Source: Pseudoflavonifractor sp902362925
Lineage (GTDB): Bacteria > Bacillota > Clostridia > Oscillospirales > Oscillospiraceae
Assembly (NCBI GenBank): GCA_902362925.1
Contig: CABIYL010000005.1
DNA: 64,000 nt
Direction: 5' to 3' (one strand)
Position numbers and translations under genes: made by a program. The notes beneath the pieces are model-generated. The model saw only the letters and a program-made list of their open reading frames with translations. It did no database searches and had not been told where the DNA came from. Position 1 is the first letter of the stretch, and every line of letters starts with the position of its first letter. This document shows positions 9,309 to 17,184 of this stretch, in pieces.

Positions 9309-9352
9309 AGCCGGTAGAGACGTCCGTCCATATCACGGATCTATATAAGTTC
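9284..9352 (-). ncRNA. Guanine riboswitch aptamer 2 (promoter-distal)
   Basis: Read leftward: P1 arms GAACTTATA / TATAAGTTC pair over 9 bp. P2 is TCCGT / ACGGA with the canonical loop GATATGG. The J2/3 segment GTCTCTACC precedes P3 with loop CCGCAAA. J3/1 is GACTA, with C at the specificity position (C74 in the B. subtilis xpt numbering), indicating guanine/hypoxanthine rather than adenine. Confidence 0.92.
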
Positions 9353-9370
9353 TGCTGATTTGATGTTGGA

Positions 9371-9437
9371 ATCTTATAGTCGGCTGTTTACGGCAGTCCG
9401 TAGAAACACTTACCCTTATTGTAAGTTTATATAAGAT
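9371..9437 (-). ncRNA. Guanine riboswitch aptamer 1 (promoter-proximal, tandem copy)
   Basis: Read leftward: P1 ATCTTATA / TATAAGAT (8 bp), P2 ACTTAC / GTAAGT with loop AATAAGG, J2/3 GTTTCTAC, P3 with the canonical loop CCGTAAA, and J3/1 GACTA. Loop bases known to form the L2-L3 tertiary contacts are kept (A-U-A and G-G). It is 18 nt upstream of aptamer 2 and has no terminator of its own between the two. The specificity base is again C, so both copies should bind guanine-type purines. Confidence 0.88.
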
Positions 9438-9478
9438 ATATTCTATTTTTCCAAATAGTCATCTGTCTATTTTTCTGC

Positions 9479-9507
9479 ATTGTAGTATCAAAAATATTTT
9501 TTGTCAA
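9479..9507 (-). promoter_or_regulatory. Sigma-A promoter of the purine permease
   Basis: On the minus strand TTGACA (9502-9507), 17-nt spacer, TACAAT (9479-9484). The predicted start is about 30 nt upstream of aptamer 1. Confidence 0.88.
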
Positions 9508-9568
9508 GGCTAAAAAATAGTTGTTTTCAACAAAGCACCCTGCACCTTGCATTGGGCTATGAGTGAGA

Positions 9569-9612
9569 AAGCGCCCTCCGGAAGACTGTGGACAGTCTCC
9601 CGGAGGGCGCTT
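9569..9612 (-). terminator. Terminator after the GNAT gene
   Basis: Stem 9569-9581 with 9600-9612 (13 bp), extended by an inner AGACTGT/ACAGTCT pairing. It lies 4 nt after the stop of the leftward GNAT gene and separates that operon from the permease promoter. Confidence 0.8.
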
Positions 9613-9616
9613 GATT

Positions 9617-10084
9617 TTACGGAACGGGCCGTAAGGCCATGACATACACCTGGCAGGGGTTGTGCTCGTCCCACAGGGTGGGGAACACCTCAAATTCCTG
9701 AAAGCCCAGGCTGAGATAGAACTTGTTGGTGCGGTCGTAGATCTCATACCGGCCCATCTGCACGGTCTTGACCTGGAGGAAGGAGTAGCCTCGGGCCTGT
9801 GCATACGCTTTGGCCCGGTCAAAGAGGGCACGGCCCAGGCCATGCCGGTGGAAGGCGGGCAGAATCCCCATTACCGCCAGCTCTGCGGTGGCCTTGCCCG
9901 TCTCCTTCAGGCAGAGAAAGCCTGCCGCCTGTCCGTCCGCATAGCAGGCAAAAAAGGGCTGGTCCACGCTCTCCCGGATGTATTCCTCCCGGGATTCCTC
10001 AATGCCGAACCACTCGGGCAAGGACTCCAGCACCCTGCGGGCGATGCGCGCCTTTTCTTCTCTGTCCTGAATCTGTTCTATCAT
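9617..10084 (-). CDS. GNAT-family N-acetyltransferase
   Basis: 155 residues. The acetyl-CoA-binding core is visible: AELAVMGILPAFHRHGLGRALFDRAKAYA, with the HRHGLGRAL pyrophosphate loop, and later a YEIYDRTNKFYLSLGFQEFE beta-bulge segment. AGGAGGAAACC sets the ATG at 10084; longer frames are shadows of the ABC gene. It is the last gene of the leftward unit, 19 nt after the ABC exporter stop. The substrate is unknown; association with an exporter might suggest self-protection, but this is speculation. Confidence 0.88.
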   Translation of the reverse strand: MIEQIQDREEKARIARRVLESLPEWFGIEESREEYIRESVDQPFFACYADGQAAGFLCLKETGKATAELAVMGILPAFHRHGLGRALFDRAKAYAQARGYSFLQVKTVQMGRYEIYDRTNKFYLSLGFQEFEVFPTLWDEHNPCQVYVMALRPVP

Positions 10085-10103
10085 TTGGTTTCCTCCTTGG
10101 GTT

Positions 10104-11975
10104 TTACTCATTATAGTACTGAGCCTGGGCGTGCCACAAGGTGGAATAGGTGCCGTTTTCCTCTGCGAGCAGGGCGTCGTGGCTGCCCTGCTGTACAATC
10201 TGACCGCCCTCAAACACGGCGATCTCGTCGCAGAACTTGCAGGAGGACAGCCTGTGGCTGATATAGACGGCGGTCCTGTCCTCCACGATATCGTTGAGTC
10301 TGGAATAAATTTCCGCCTCGGCCACCGGGTCCAGAGCGGCGGTGGGCTCGTCCAGAATGAGGAAGGGGGCGTCCTTGTACAGCGCACGGGCGATGGCGAT
10401 CTTCTGGGCCTCGCCGCCGGAGATGTCCACGCCGTCCTCTGTCAGGTCCTTGTAGAGCCAGGTGTCCAGCCCCTTGGGCATGGTGGCCAGCCGGTCGCCG
10501 AACCCGGCGTCCTTCAGGCACTTCTCCGCCCGGACGCGGTCGTACTCCGCTGCGCCCGCCACGTTCTCGCCCAGAGGCAGGGCCAGCAGCTTGAAATCCT
10601 GAAAGACCACGGAGAAGATGCGCATATAGTCGTCGTAGCGGTACTTGCGGATGTCGATGCCGTTGAGCAGGATCTCCCCCTCGGTGGGGTCGTACAGGCG
10701 GCAGAGCAGCTTGATGAAGGTGGTCTTGCCGCTGCCGTTCCGGCCCACCACGGCCAGGCGGCTGCCCACCCGGAACCTGATGTTGACGTGGCGCAGGGCC
10801 CACTGGTCGGTGTCCGGGTAGCGGAAGGACACGTCCCGGAACTCCACCTCGTATTTCCGGTCGGCACGCTTCTCGGTGGTCAGGCTGCCCTGGTACATCC
10901 GGTTGGGAAGGTCCAGATACTCAAAATTGAGCTGCAGGAATTCTCCGTTGGCCCGGATTTGGCCCATGGTCTGCAGCAGGACGGACAGACCCTGGAACAG
11001 CTGGGTGATGGCGCCCACATACTGGGTGATGTAGCCCACGCCGAAGGCGCCCGCCCAGGCCTTCAGGCACACAAAGGCGTACACCAGGGCGGTGAGCACC
11101 ACGGTCACGCACTGGGACAGGGCGTTGAGCAGCCCCATGGGGCCCCTGGCGATGCGGCTGATGCAGGAGTCGGGGGCAAAGTTGTCGTTCTGGTCCAGAT
11201 AGGGCTCGCAGACATTCTCGTGCTGCTTGTAGATGCGTACGTCCGCCGCCCGGGTCCGCTGCATACCAACCATAGGGTAAAAGCTCAGGATGCGGTTGGC
11301 CAGGCGGACCGTTGCGGCGTGGTCGGTCCAGTAGCGGTTGGCCCGGTTGGCGCACAGGGGAGAGACCACGGCGGCCAGCAGCATCAGGCCCAGGATGGCG
11401 ACAGCGGAGAGGGGATGGTTGAGGAAGGCCAGGCCGCTGCCTGCGGGGACGGGGGAGAGGAACAGGCTGACCGACAGGCCCACGCCGCCCAGAATCTGCA
11501 CCACCGCCGTGACAAAGGACTCAAAAAAGGAGATGACCTTGGGGAGGCCCCAGCCGGACCAGTTTTCGTTCTGCCGGATCTGGGCGTACAGGTCGAACAC
11601 CGCCTGCCGGTCCACGTCGGCGTAGTCCAGCGCTACCATCTTGTCCATATAGAGCTGGTCGTCCAGCTGTCCGGCGCAGCCCTTTGCGTAGTTGGACCAG
11701 CGGGTGAGCACGCCCTGGAGCAGGGCGCACACCGCCGTACAGGCCAGGGTGAGGACCACCCACCGGAGCAGCTGGTCCGGCCTGCGCTCTCCTGACAGCT
11801 CGTCAATGATGCGGGCAGACAGGAAAATGGTCACATAGGGCGTGACGGCCTTGACCACGGAGGAGAGCAGGAGAGAGACAAATACCTGGGGACAGAGCTT
11901 TTGCCAGATGCCCCACGCCCGCAGATTCAGCTTCCAGGCCGCCATATAGCCCAACTTTTTCTCCTTATTCTCCAT
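10104..11975 (-). CDS. ABC exporter half-transporter (TMD-NBD), subunit 2
   Basis: 623 residues: an N-terminal six-helix exporter membrane domain (about 30-330), then an ATPase domain with Walker A GRNGSGKTT, Q-loop VFQDFKLL, signature ISGGEAQKIAIARAL, Walker B FLILDEPTAALDP and the H-loop in YISHRLSSC. The ATG at 11975 lies inside the 3' end of the preceding gene (11-nt overlap), so the two are coupled and most likely form a heterodimer. The signature of this subunit is slightly divergent (ISGGEAQ for LSGGQ-type). Substrate unknown: lipid, peptide or drug are all possible for this family. Confidence 0.9.
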   Translation of the reverse strand: MENKEKKLGYMAAWKLNLRAWGIWQKLCPQVFVSLLLSSVVKAVTPYVTIFLSARIIDELSGERRPDQLLRWVVLTLACTAVCALLQGVLTRWSNYAKGCAGQLDDQLYMDKMVALDYADVDRQAVFDLYAQIRQNENWSGWGLPKVISFFESFVTAVVQILGGVGLSVSLFLSPVPAGSGLAFLNHPLSAVAILGLMLLAAVVSPLCANRANRYWTDHAATVRLANRILSFYPMVGMQRTRAADVRIYKQHENVCEPYLDQNDNFAPDSCISRIARGPMGLLNALSQCVTVVLTALVYAFVCLKAWAGAFGVGYITQYVGAITQLFQGLSVLLQTMGQIRANGEFLQLNFEYLDLPNRMYQGSLTTEKRADRKYEVEFRDVSFRYPDTDQWALRHVNIRFRVGSRLAVVGRNGSGKTTFIKLLCRLYDPTEGEILLNGIDIRKYRYDDYMRIFSVVFQDFKLLALPLGENVAGAAEYDRVRAEKCLKDAGFGDRLATMPKGLDTWLYKDLTEDGVDISGGEAQKIAIARALYKDAPFLILDEPTAALDPVAEAEIYSRLNDIVEDRTAVYISHRLSSCKFCDEIAVFEGGQIVQQGSHDALLAEENGTYSTLWHAQAQYYNE

Positions 11976-13788
11976 GGTTTTCGCCCCCTTCCCTGTAATA
12001 CTGGCTCTGCACGTCAAAGAGGTTTGCGTAGCCGCCTCCCAGGGCCAGCAGCTCATTGTGGGTCCCCTCCTCGGCAATGCGCCCCTGCTCCAGGAACAGG
12101 ATGCGGTCGCAGAACCGGGTGGAGGCCAGCCGGTGGGAGATGAACAGGGAGGTCTTGCCCCCGGTCATCCCGCTGTACTTTCGATAAATGTCCTCCTCGG
12201 CGATGGGGTCCAGGGCGGCGGTGGGCTCGTCCAGCACCAGGATGGGACCGTCCTTGTACAGGGCCCTGGCCAGCATCAGCCGCTGGGTCTGGCCGCCGGA
12301 CAGCTCCACGCCGTCCTCAAAGACCTGGCGGCCGATGGCGGTGGCCACCCCCTTGGGCAGGGCCATGACCTTTTCCGTCAGACCGGCCTGGTCCAGGCAG
12401 GCCATGACCCGGCCGGTGTCAATGCCCTCCACCCGCTGGGCCACGTTTTCCGCCACGCTGGCCTCCAGCACGGAGAAGTCCTGAAACACGGCGGAGAACA
12501 GCTCATAATAGGCACGGCGGTCATAGCGGCGGATGTCCTCTCCGTTGAGGAGTACCCGGCCCTCGGTGGGGTCCAGAAAGCCGCAGACCAGCCGCACCAG
12601 GGTAGTCTTGCCGGCGCCGTTGAGGCCCACGATGGCCAGCTTTTCCCCGGGACGGATGGTCAGGTTGATGTGCTGAAGGGTGTCCTTCTCCGCCTTGGGG
12701 TACCGGAAGGACACGTTCTCCAGACGGATCTCGCAGGGGGTGGACAGGTCCCTGGGCAGAGGGTCTCCGTCCTCAAACCGGAAGGACTCCGGGTAGTCCA
12801 GAAATTCCCGCACCATGGAGAGGTCCAGGCTCTCCCGGTGGAGCTGGTTGAACATGTCCAGAATGCCGGTGACCCACTGGGTGAAGCCGCTGGCGGCGGT
12901 GAAGTAGAGCAGAAATTCCGCCGCGCTCATGCCGGTGGTCAGGGTGAGCCACAGAAGGTAGGCGTAGGCGACGCCGTTGCGGATGAGGGTCAGCAGCAGG
13001 TCGGTCAGGTTGATCCACAGGTAGACCGACTCCCGCCTGCGGAGAAAAGCCCGGAACAGGGACATGGACTTGCGCCACACCTCATTCATCCAGGGCCCCA
13101 GGCCGAACATGCGGATGTCCTTGGCGTGGGGGCGGCCGGTGGCGGTCTGGCGGATATAGTACATCTCCTTGATGGGCCTGGCGGCCTCCTCACGGTGCCG
13201 GTAGCCCCACCCGCTGACCTTCTTGTCCACAAAATACCCCACCGCGGCGGTGACGGCAATGACGCAGAACAGAAGGGGATGCAGGCCGGAGAGGATGGCC
13301 AGATAAGCGGCAAAGCCCAGCAGGTTGGTGAGAATGGTGGTCCAGGTGGTCCAGATCTGCTCGGTGGCCTCTTCATTGTTGCCGCAGGCGTGGAAGGCCT
13401 TGGACTCCATATCATTGAACCTGGCGTCCATCAGGTTGGGATAGGAGGTCCGGGAGATCTTCAGGCCCACGCTCCGGGCCAGCTTCATGCGGATATGGAC
13501 CCGGCCGAACAGGGTGTTGGTGTCCAGATACCGCTTCAGGCCGGACAGGAGCAGCAGGGCCAGGGAGAACCCGGCGATGGTGAGAAGCAGGGACTCCAGC
13601 GGCGCGGCTTCCTCCACCCTGGCGATCACCGCAGGGGCGATGAGCAGCTCGGCCACGGTCTGGGCGGCGGTGACCACCGCCAGCGCGATGCACAGGAAAA
13701 TCACGCTGGGGCAGCTGCGCCAGGCGGTGGAGAGCATAAAGCCGGTGTTCTGCCACATGTTGTAGGGCGATTTCTTCTTTTCTTCCAT
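11965..13788 (-). CDS. ABC exporter half-transporter (TMD-NBD), subunit 1
   Basis: 607 residues; membrane domain first, then an ATPase domain with Walker A GLNGAGKTT, Q-loop VFQDFSVL, signature LSGGQTQRLMLARAL and Walker B ILVLDEPTAALDP followed by SHRLAST. GAGGTGACC places the ATG at 13788. The gene begins just downstream of a terminator hairpin and a pair of direct repeats, next to a GHKL kinase/LytTR regulator pair transcribed in the same direction, the usual arrangement for a regulator-controlled exporter. Confidence 0.9.
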   Translation of the reverse strand: MEEKKKSPYNMWQNTGFMLSTAWRSCPSVIFLCIALAVVTAAQTVAELLIAPAVIARVEEAAPLESLLLTIAGFSLALLLLSGLKRYLDTNTLFGRVHIRMKLARSVGLKISRTSYPNLMDARFNDMESKAFHACGNNEEATEQIWTTWTTILTNLLGFAAYLAILSGLHPLLFCVIAVTAAVGYFVDKKVSGWGYRHREEAARPIKEMYYIRQTATGRPHAKDIRMFGLGPWMNEVWRKSMSLFRAFLRRRESVYLWINLTDLLLTLIRNGVAYAYLLWLTLTTGMSAAEFLLYFTAASGFTQWVTGILDMFNQLHRESLDLSMVREFLDYPESFRFEDGDPLPRDLSTPCEIRLENVSFRYPKAEKDTLQHINLTIRPGEKLAIVGLNGAGKTTLVRLVCGFLDPTEGRVLLNGEDIRRYDRRAYYELFSAVFQDFSVLEASVAENVAQRVEGIDTGRVMACLDQAGLTEKVMALPKGVATAIGRQVFEDGVELSGGQTQRLMLARALYKDGPILVLDEPTAALDPIAEEDIYRKYSGMTGGKTSLFISHRLASTRFCDRILFLEQGRIAEEGTHNELLALGGGYANLFDVQSQYYREGGENHGE

Positions 13789-13815
13789 CTTGGTCACCTC
13801 TGGTACCATCCTACC

Positions 13816-13848
13816 AAAAAAATCGTCCCCAGAATATTCTGGGGACGA
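13816..13848 (-). terminator. Terminator/attenuator between kinase gene and ABC exporter genes
   Basis: A perfect 26-nt palindrome (13823-13848) followed on the minus strand by seven T's (13816-13822). It ends transcription from the kinase gene, or attenuates read-through into the exporter genes, which start only 28 nt further on. Confidence 0.85.
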
Positions 13849-13871
13849 ATCGTTATGCTGGGGGGACGAAT
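13841..13871 (-). promoter_or_regulatory. Direct repeats, candidate LytTR-regulator binding site
   Basis: ATTCGTCCCC occurs twice in direct orientation on the minus strand (13862-13871 and 13841-13850), starts 21 bp apart, i.e. two helical turns. Paired direct repeats at this spacing are characteristic of LytTR DNA-binding domains. The second copy is also one arm of the adjoining palindrome. No good -35 is visible, as is common at activated promoters. Confidence 0.5.
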
Positions 13872-13879
13872 TGCAGCGC

Positions 13880-14542
13880 TCACGCCTGGGGGAGCAGAAT
13901 CTCGGTGGTGAAGGCGCCGTCCTCGCTGTTGCGGCTGATGTACCCGTCCAGCCGCTCCACAATGGCGTCGATGCGCACCAGCCCGAAGCCGTGGCCCTCG
14001 CCCTTGGTGGTGCGGAAGAGCTTTCCCACCTTGCTCAGCTTCTTCCCGGCGGTGAAATTGGTGAAGGAGATATAGAGCTGGGTGTTCTTCATGTCCATGT
14101 ACACCCGGATGAGCCGCCGCTCCTCCGGCAGCTGGAGGCTGGCCTCAATGGCGTTGTCAAAGAGGTTGCCCAGGATACAGCACAGGTCAATCTCCGACGA
14201 TTTCAGCTTCACCGGGATGCAGGCGTCCGCCACCACCTGGATGTTTTTGGACCGGGCCAGGGAGATTTTGGAGTTGAGAATGGCGTCCGCCATGGGGTTG
14301 CCGGTCTTGATGACCGTGTCCACCGTGGTCAGGTCCTGGTCCAGCAGGTCCAGGTACCGCCTGATGGCCTCCCAGTCCTCGGCGGCCGCATAGGCCTTCA
14401 TGGTCTGGATGTGGTTGCGGTAGTCGTGCCGCCAGCCCCGGATCTGCCGGTACATATTGTCCACTTCCCGGTAGTGGGTCTCCACCAGCTCCTGCTGGTA
14501 GGAGGCGATCTGCCGGTCAATCCGCCTGGAAAAGAGCCCCAT
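13880..14542 (-). CDS. GHKL-type sensor histidine kinase lacking any sensor or membrane domain
   Basis: 220 residues. H-box WRHDYRNHIQTM with the presumed phosphorylated His at 39; the N-box NLFDNAIEAS at about 124-133; a G-box GEGHGFGLVRI. This is the HATPase_c_5 (AgrC/NatK-like) catalytic core. Relatives usually carry several N-terminal membrane helices that bind a peptide signal; here only about 30 hydrophilic, coiled-coil-prone residues precede the H-box. The upstream region is the coding sequence of the regulator, so no hidden N-terminus fits. It pairs with the LytTR regulator ending 6 nt upstream. Confidence 0.88.
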   Translation of the reverse strand: MGLFSRRIDRQIASYQQELVETHYREVDNMYRQIRGWRHDYRNHIQTMKAYAAAEDWEAIRRYLDLLDQDLTTVDTVIKTGNPMADAILNSKISLARSKNIQVVADACIPVKLKSSEIDLCCILGNLFDNAIEASLQLPEERRLIRVYMDMKNTQLYISFTNFTAGKKLSKVGKLFRTTKGEGHGFGLVRIDAIVERLDGYISRNSEDGAFTTEILLPQA

Positions 14543-14548
14543 GCCCGC

Positions 14549-15247
14549 TCACCTCAGATTGATAATGGCCCGGTTTACGCCCTCGTAGGCGCCCCTGGGC
14601 AGGGGGACGGCGGTGCCGTCGCTGAGCAGAATCTCGGTTTTGGTGACCCGGCTGATCATGGTCAGGTTCACGATGACCGACCGGCCCGCCCGGTAAAAAC
14701 GGCGGTCCAGCTGCCCCTCCAGCTCCCCCAGGGTCATTTTTACGGTGACCTCACCGGCGGCATGGATGGTCACATAGTTGCCCGACACGGCGGCATACCG
14801 GATCTGATAGATGGGGACCCGCACCATCTCGCCGCCCACCTCGAAATTGAGCACGGTTTCGTTCCGGGAGAGCTTTTCCGCCGCCCGGTCCAGCACAGAG
14901 AACAGCTTGTCCTCCCGGACGGGCTTCATCAGATAGTGGAGGGCGGCCACGTCGTAGCCCTCGGCGATGTAGTCGGAATAGCCGGTGACAAAGATGATCT
15001 GAACCGTCTCATTGTCCCGGCGCAGGGTTCGGGCCATGGTCACGCCGTCCATGGCCCCCATCTCAATGTCCAGAAGCAGGATGTCGTAGTCCTTCTCCTC
15101 GGCGTAGTGAAAGAGAAACTCCTCGGCGGAGGAGAAAAAGGCGGTCCGGATAACGTGGCCCCGGTCGGCAGCCCACCGGTCCGCCAGGGTGGACAGGTAC
15201 TGCCGGTCCGCCGATGAATCGTCACAAATGGCTATCTTGCAGTTCAT
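14549..15247 (-). CDS. LytTR-family response regulator
   Basis: 232 residues. Receiver domain with the acidic pocket DD near residue 10, phospho-acceptor D in ILLLDIEMG, and K in HYLMKPV. The C-terminal LytTR DNA-binding domain has IRYAAVSGNYVTIH, FYRAGRSVIVNLTMISRV. The ATG at 15247 overlaps the stop of the GNAT gene (ATGA). It probably controls the downstream ABC exporter genes through the repeats at 13841-13871. Confidence 0.93.
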   Translation of the reverse strand: MNCKIAICDDSSADRQYLSTLADRWAADRGHVIRTAFFSSAEEFLFHYAEEKDYDILLLDIEMGAMDGVTMARTLRRDNETVQIIFVTGYSDYIAEGYDVAALHYLMKPVREDKLFSVLDRAAEKLSRNETVLNFEVGGEMVRVPIYQIRYAAVSGNYVTIHAAGEVTVKMTLGELEGQLDRRFYRAGRSVIVNLTMISRVTKTEILLSDGTAVPLPRGAYEGVNRAIINLR

Positions 15248-15798
15248 GATTCCTCCGGTGATCCGGGCAGCGCACCCGCCGCCCGGGCAATTTCCGCCTC
15301 CGTCTGCCCGGTGGCCCACTTTCCGAACACCCGGGAGTCCATGGCGGGCACATAGCCCAGGTCACGGCAGCCCAGCCTGGTCAGCAGCGCCATGCTGGGG
15401 GTGTTTTCCGGGTCGGTGAAGCAGAGAAATTCCCACTGGGGGAACCGGGCGTGAAGCAGCTCCATGAGGGCGGTCAGGGCCTCAAAGGCGTAGCCCTGCC
15501 GCTGGCGCAGGGGTGAGACGGTAAAGCCCAGGGAGATGGCGCCGTCCTGGGGCATCACCACAATCTCGCCCACCGGCTCGCCGGTGCTCCTGAGGGCCAT
15601 TACGGCCATAAAGGGGGCGTCCACAGAGAGCACGTCGGCCCTGTGTTCCGCCATAAGAGCGGCAATCTCCCCGTATTCCGTGACCTGACCCCGCTGATAC
15701 CGGGCGCAGCGGGGGTCAGAGCGCCAGCGGTGAATGGCGGCGGCGTCCTCCGGTGTCACGGTGCGGAGCATCAGCCGGGAAGTCTCAAGAAAAATCAT
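15244..15798 (-). CDS. RimJ/RimL-like GNAT acetyltransferase
   Basis: 184 residues with the opening MIFLETSRLMLRTVTPEDAAAIHRWRSDPRCARYQRG, typical of the RimJ/RimL subfamily that often acetylates protein N-termini or small amines, and an SPLRQRQGYAFEAL acetyl-CoA loop. Start and stop both overlap neighbours by 4 nt (ATGA), so it sits in a tightly coupled operon between rlmD-like and the LytTR regulator. Substrate unknown. Confidence 0.88.
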   Translation of the reverse strand: MIFLETSRLMLRTVTPEDAAAIHRWRSDPRCARYQRGQVTEYGEIAALMAEHRADVLSVDAPFMAVMALRSTGEPVGEIVVMPQDGAISLGFTVSPLRQRQGYAFEALTALMELLHARFPQWEFLCFTDPENTPSMALLTRLGCRDLGYVPAMDSRVFGKWATGQTEAEIARAAGALPGSPEES

Positions 15799-17159
15799 AA
15801 TGCTCTGGTAAGCAGAACCACGCTCTCCACATGGGCGGTGCGGGGGAACATGTCCACCGCCTCGGCCTTGCGGAGCACATAGCCCAGGGAGACAAAGCGC
15901 TTCACGTCCCGGGCCAGGGTGGCCGGGTCGCAGGAGACGTACACCACTCGCTCGGGGGCCATGGAGACAATGGTGTCCACCACGTCCTCGGCCAGACCCT
16001 TTCGGGGCGGGTCCACGCACACCACATCGGGCTTTACGCCCCGTGCGGCCAGGGCACGGGCGGCCTCGCCCGCGTCGCCGCAGAGGAACTCGGCGTTGTT
16101 CACCCCGTTGCGCAGGGCGTTTTCCCTGGCGTCCTCCACGGCCTGGGGCACCACCTCAGCGCCGAACACCTTGCCCGCCTGCCGGGCCATCACCAGGCTG
16201 ATGGTGCCGATGCCGCAGTACAGGTCCAGCACGGTCTCCTTACCGGTGAGACCGGCGAAGTCCAGGGCACGGCCGTAGAGCACCTCGGCCTGGTTGGCGT
16301 TGACCTGGTAGAAGGAGGGCACGGACAGCCGGAAGGTAAAGCCGCACAGGGTGTCCTCCAGCCAATCCTGGCCCCAGAGGGTGCGGTAGGAGTCGCCCAG
16401 AATGACGTTGTTCTTCTTCTCGTTGACGCCCAGCACCACGCCCACCAGTCCGGGCTCCACGTTCCGCAGGGCCTGGACCAGGGCGTCCTCGTGGGGCACC
16501 GATTTGCCGTTGACCAGCAGGCAGAACAGGGACTGTCCGGCCCGGTTCACCCGGACGTACACATGGCGCACCAGTCCCCGGCCGGTCTTTTCGTCGTAGG
16601 CGGAGATATTGTGCCACTGCATCCAGGACAAAGCGGCGGCCCGGAGCCGGGCGGCGGTCTCCGGCTGGAGCAGGCAGTCCTCCACCGAGATGACCTGATG
16701 GGTCCGCTGGCGGTAGAAGCCCACCCGGGGACCCTCCGGACCGGGCTGGACCGGGAACTGGACCTTGTTGCGGTACCGGCGGGTGTCCTTGGCCCCGTGG
16801 ATGACGGGCACCGTCACATCCAGCCCGGCGATGCGCTGCAGGCAGTCCTCCACCCGGATGCGCTTGGACTCCAGCTCCTCGGCGTAGTTCATCTGGCGGA
16901 ACTGGCAGCCGCCGCACTTGGTGTAGTGGATGCACTGGGGCATAATCCGGGCGGGGGAGGGCTGGAACACCCGCACCACCCGGCCAAACAGGTTGGTGCG
17001 GCCCACCTTCTCGATGCGGACATCGCACTCCTCGCCCCGGACGCCCCCCTGGACAAAGACCACAATCCCGTCCAGACGGGCCACGCCCGCACCTTCGGCG
17101 GTGTATCCCTCAATGATGAGGCGGCAGATATCGTTTTCCTTTACGTTGCACTCGCGCAT
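15795..17159 (-). CDS. rlmD: 23S rRNA (uracil-C5) methyltransferase, RlmD/RlmCD type
   Basis: 454 residues. N-terminal TRAM RNA-binding domain (about 5-65), Fe-S ligand cysteines C76, C82, C85 and C162, SAM motif LDLYCGIGTIS (311-321), VDPPRKG and the nucleophile C410 in YVSCDPATL. Methylates a uridine in 23S rRNA; U1939 or U747 cannot be told apart here. It starts 25 nt after the stop of the lipoprotein gene and overlaps the following GNAT gene by 4 nt. The other family member in this window (3530-4984) lacks TRAM, so the pair probably divide RNA targets. Confidence 0.92.
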   Translation of the reverse strand: MRECNVKENDICRLIIEGYTAEGAGVARLDGIVVFVQGGVRGEECDVRIEKVGRTNLFGRVVRVFQPSPARIMPQCIHYTKCGGCQFRQMNYAEELESKRIRVEDCLQRIAGLDVTVPVIHGAKDTRRYRNKVQFPVQPGPEGPRVGFYRQRTHQVISVEDCLLQPETAARLRAAALSWMQWHNISAYDEKTGRGLVRHVYVRVNRAGQSLFCLLVNGKSVPHEDALVQALRNVEPGLVGVVLGVNEKKNNVILGDSYRTLWGQDWLEDTLCGFTFRLSVPSFYQVNANQAEVLYGRALDFAGLTGKETVLDLYCGIGTISLVMARQAGKVFGAEVVPQAVEDARENALRNGVNNAEFLCGDAGEAARALAARGVKPDVVCVDPPRKGLAEDVVDTIVSMAPERVVYVSCDPATLARDVKRFVSLGYVLRKAEAVDMFPRTAHVESVVLLTRAL

Positions 17160-17184
17160 AGTATCACCAAATTGTCAGAGTTTG

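Noticed and set aside
13880..14542. GHKL kinase truncated by a frameshift or deletion in its sensor part
   Set aside because: The upstream sequence is the regulator gene with normal spacing and a good start, so no remnants of a sensor domain are present.
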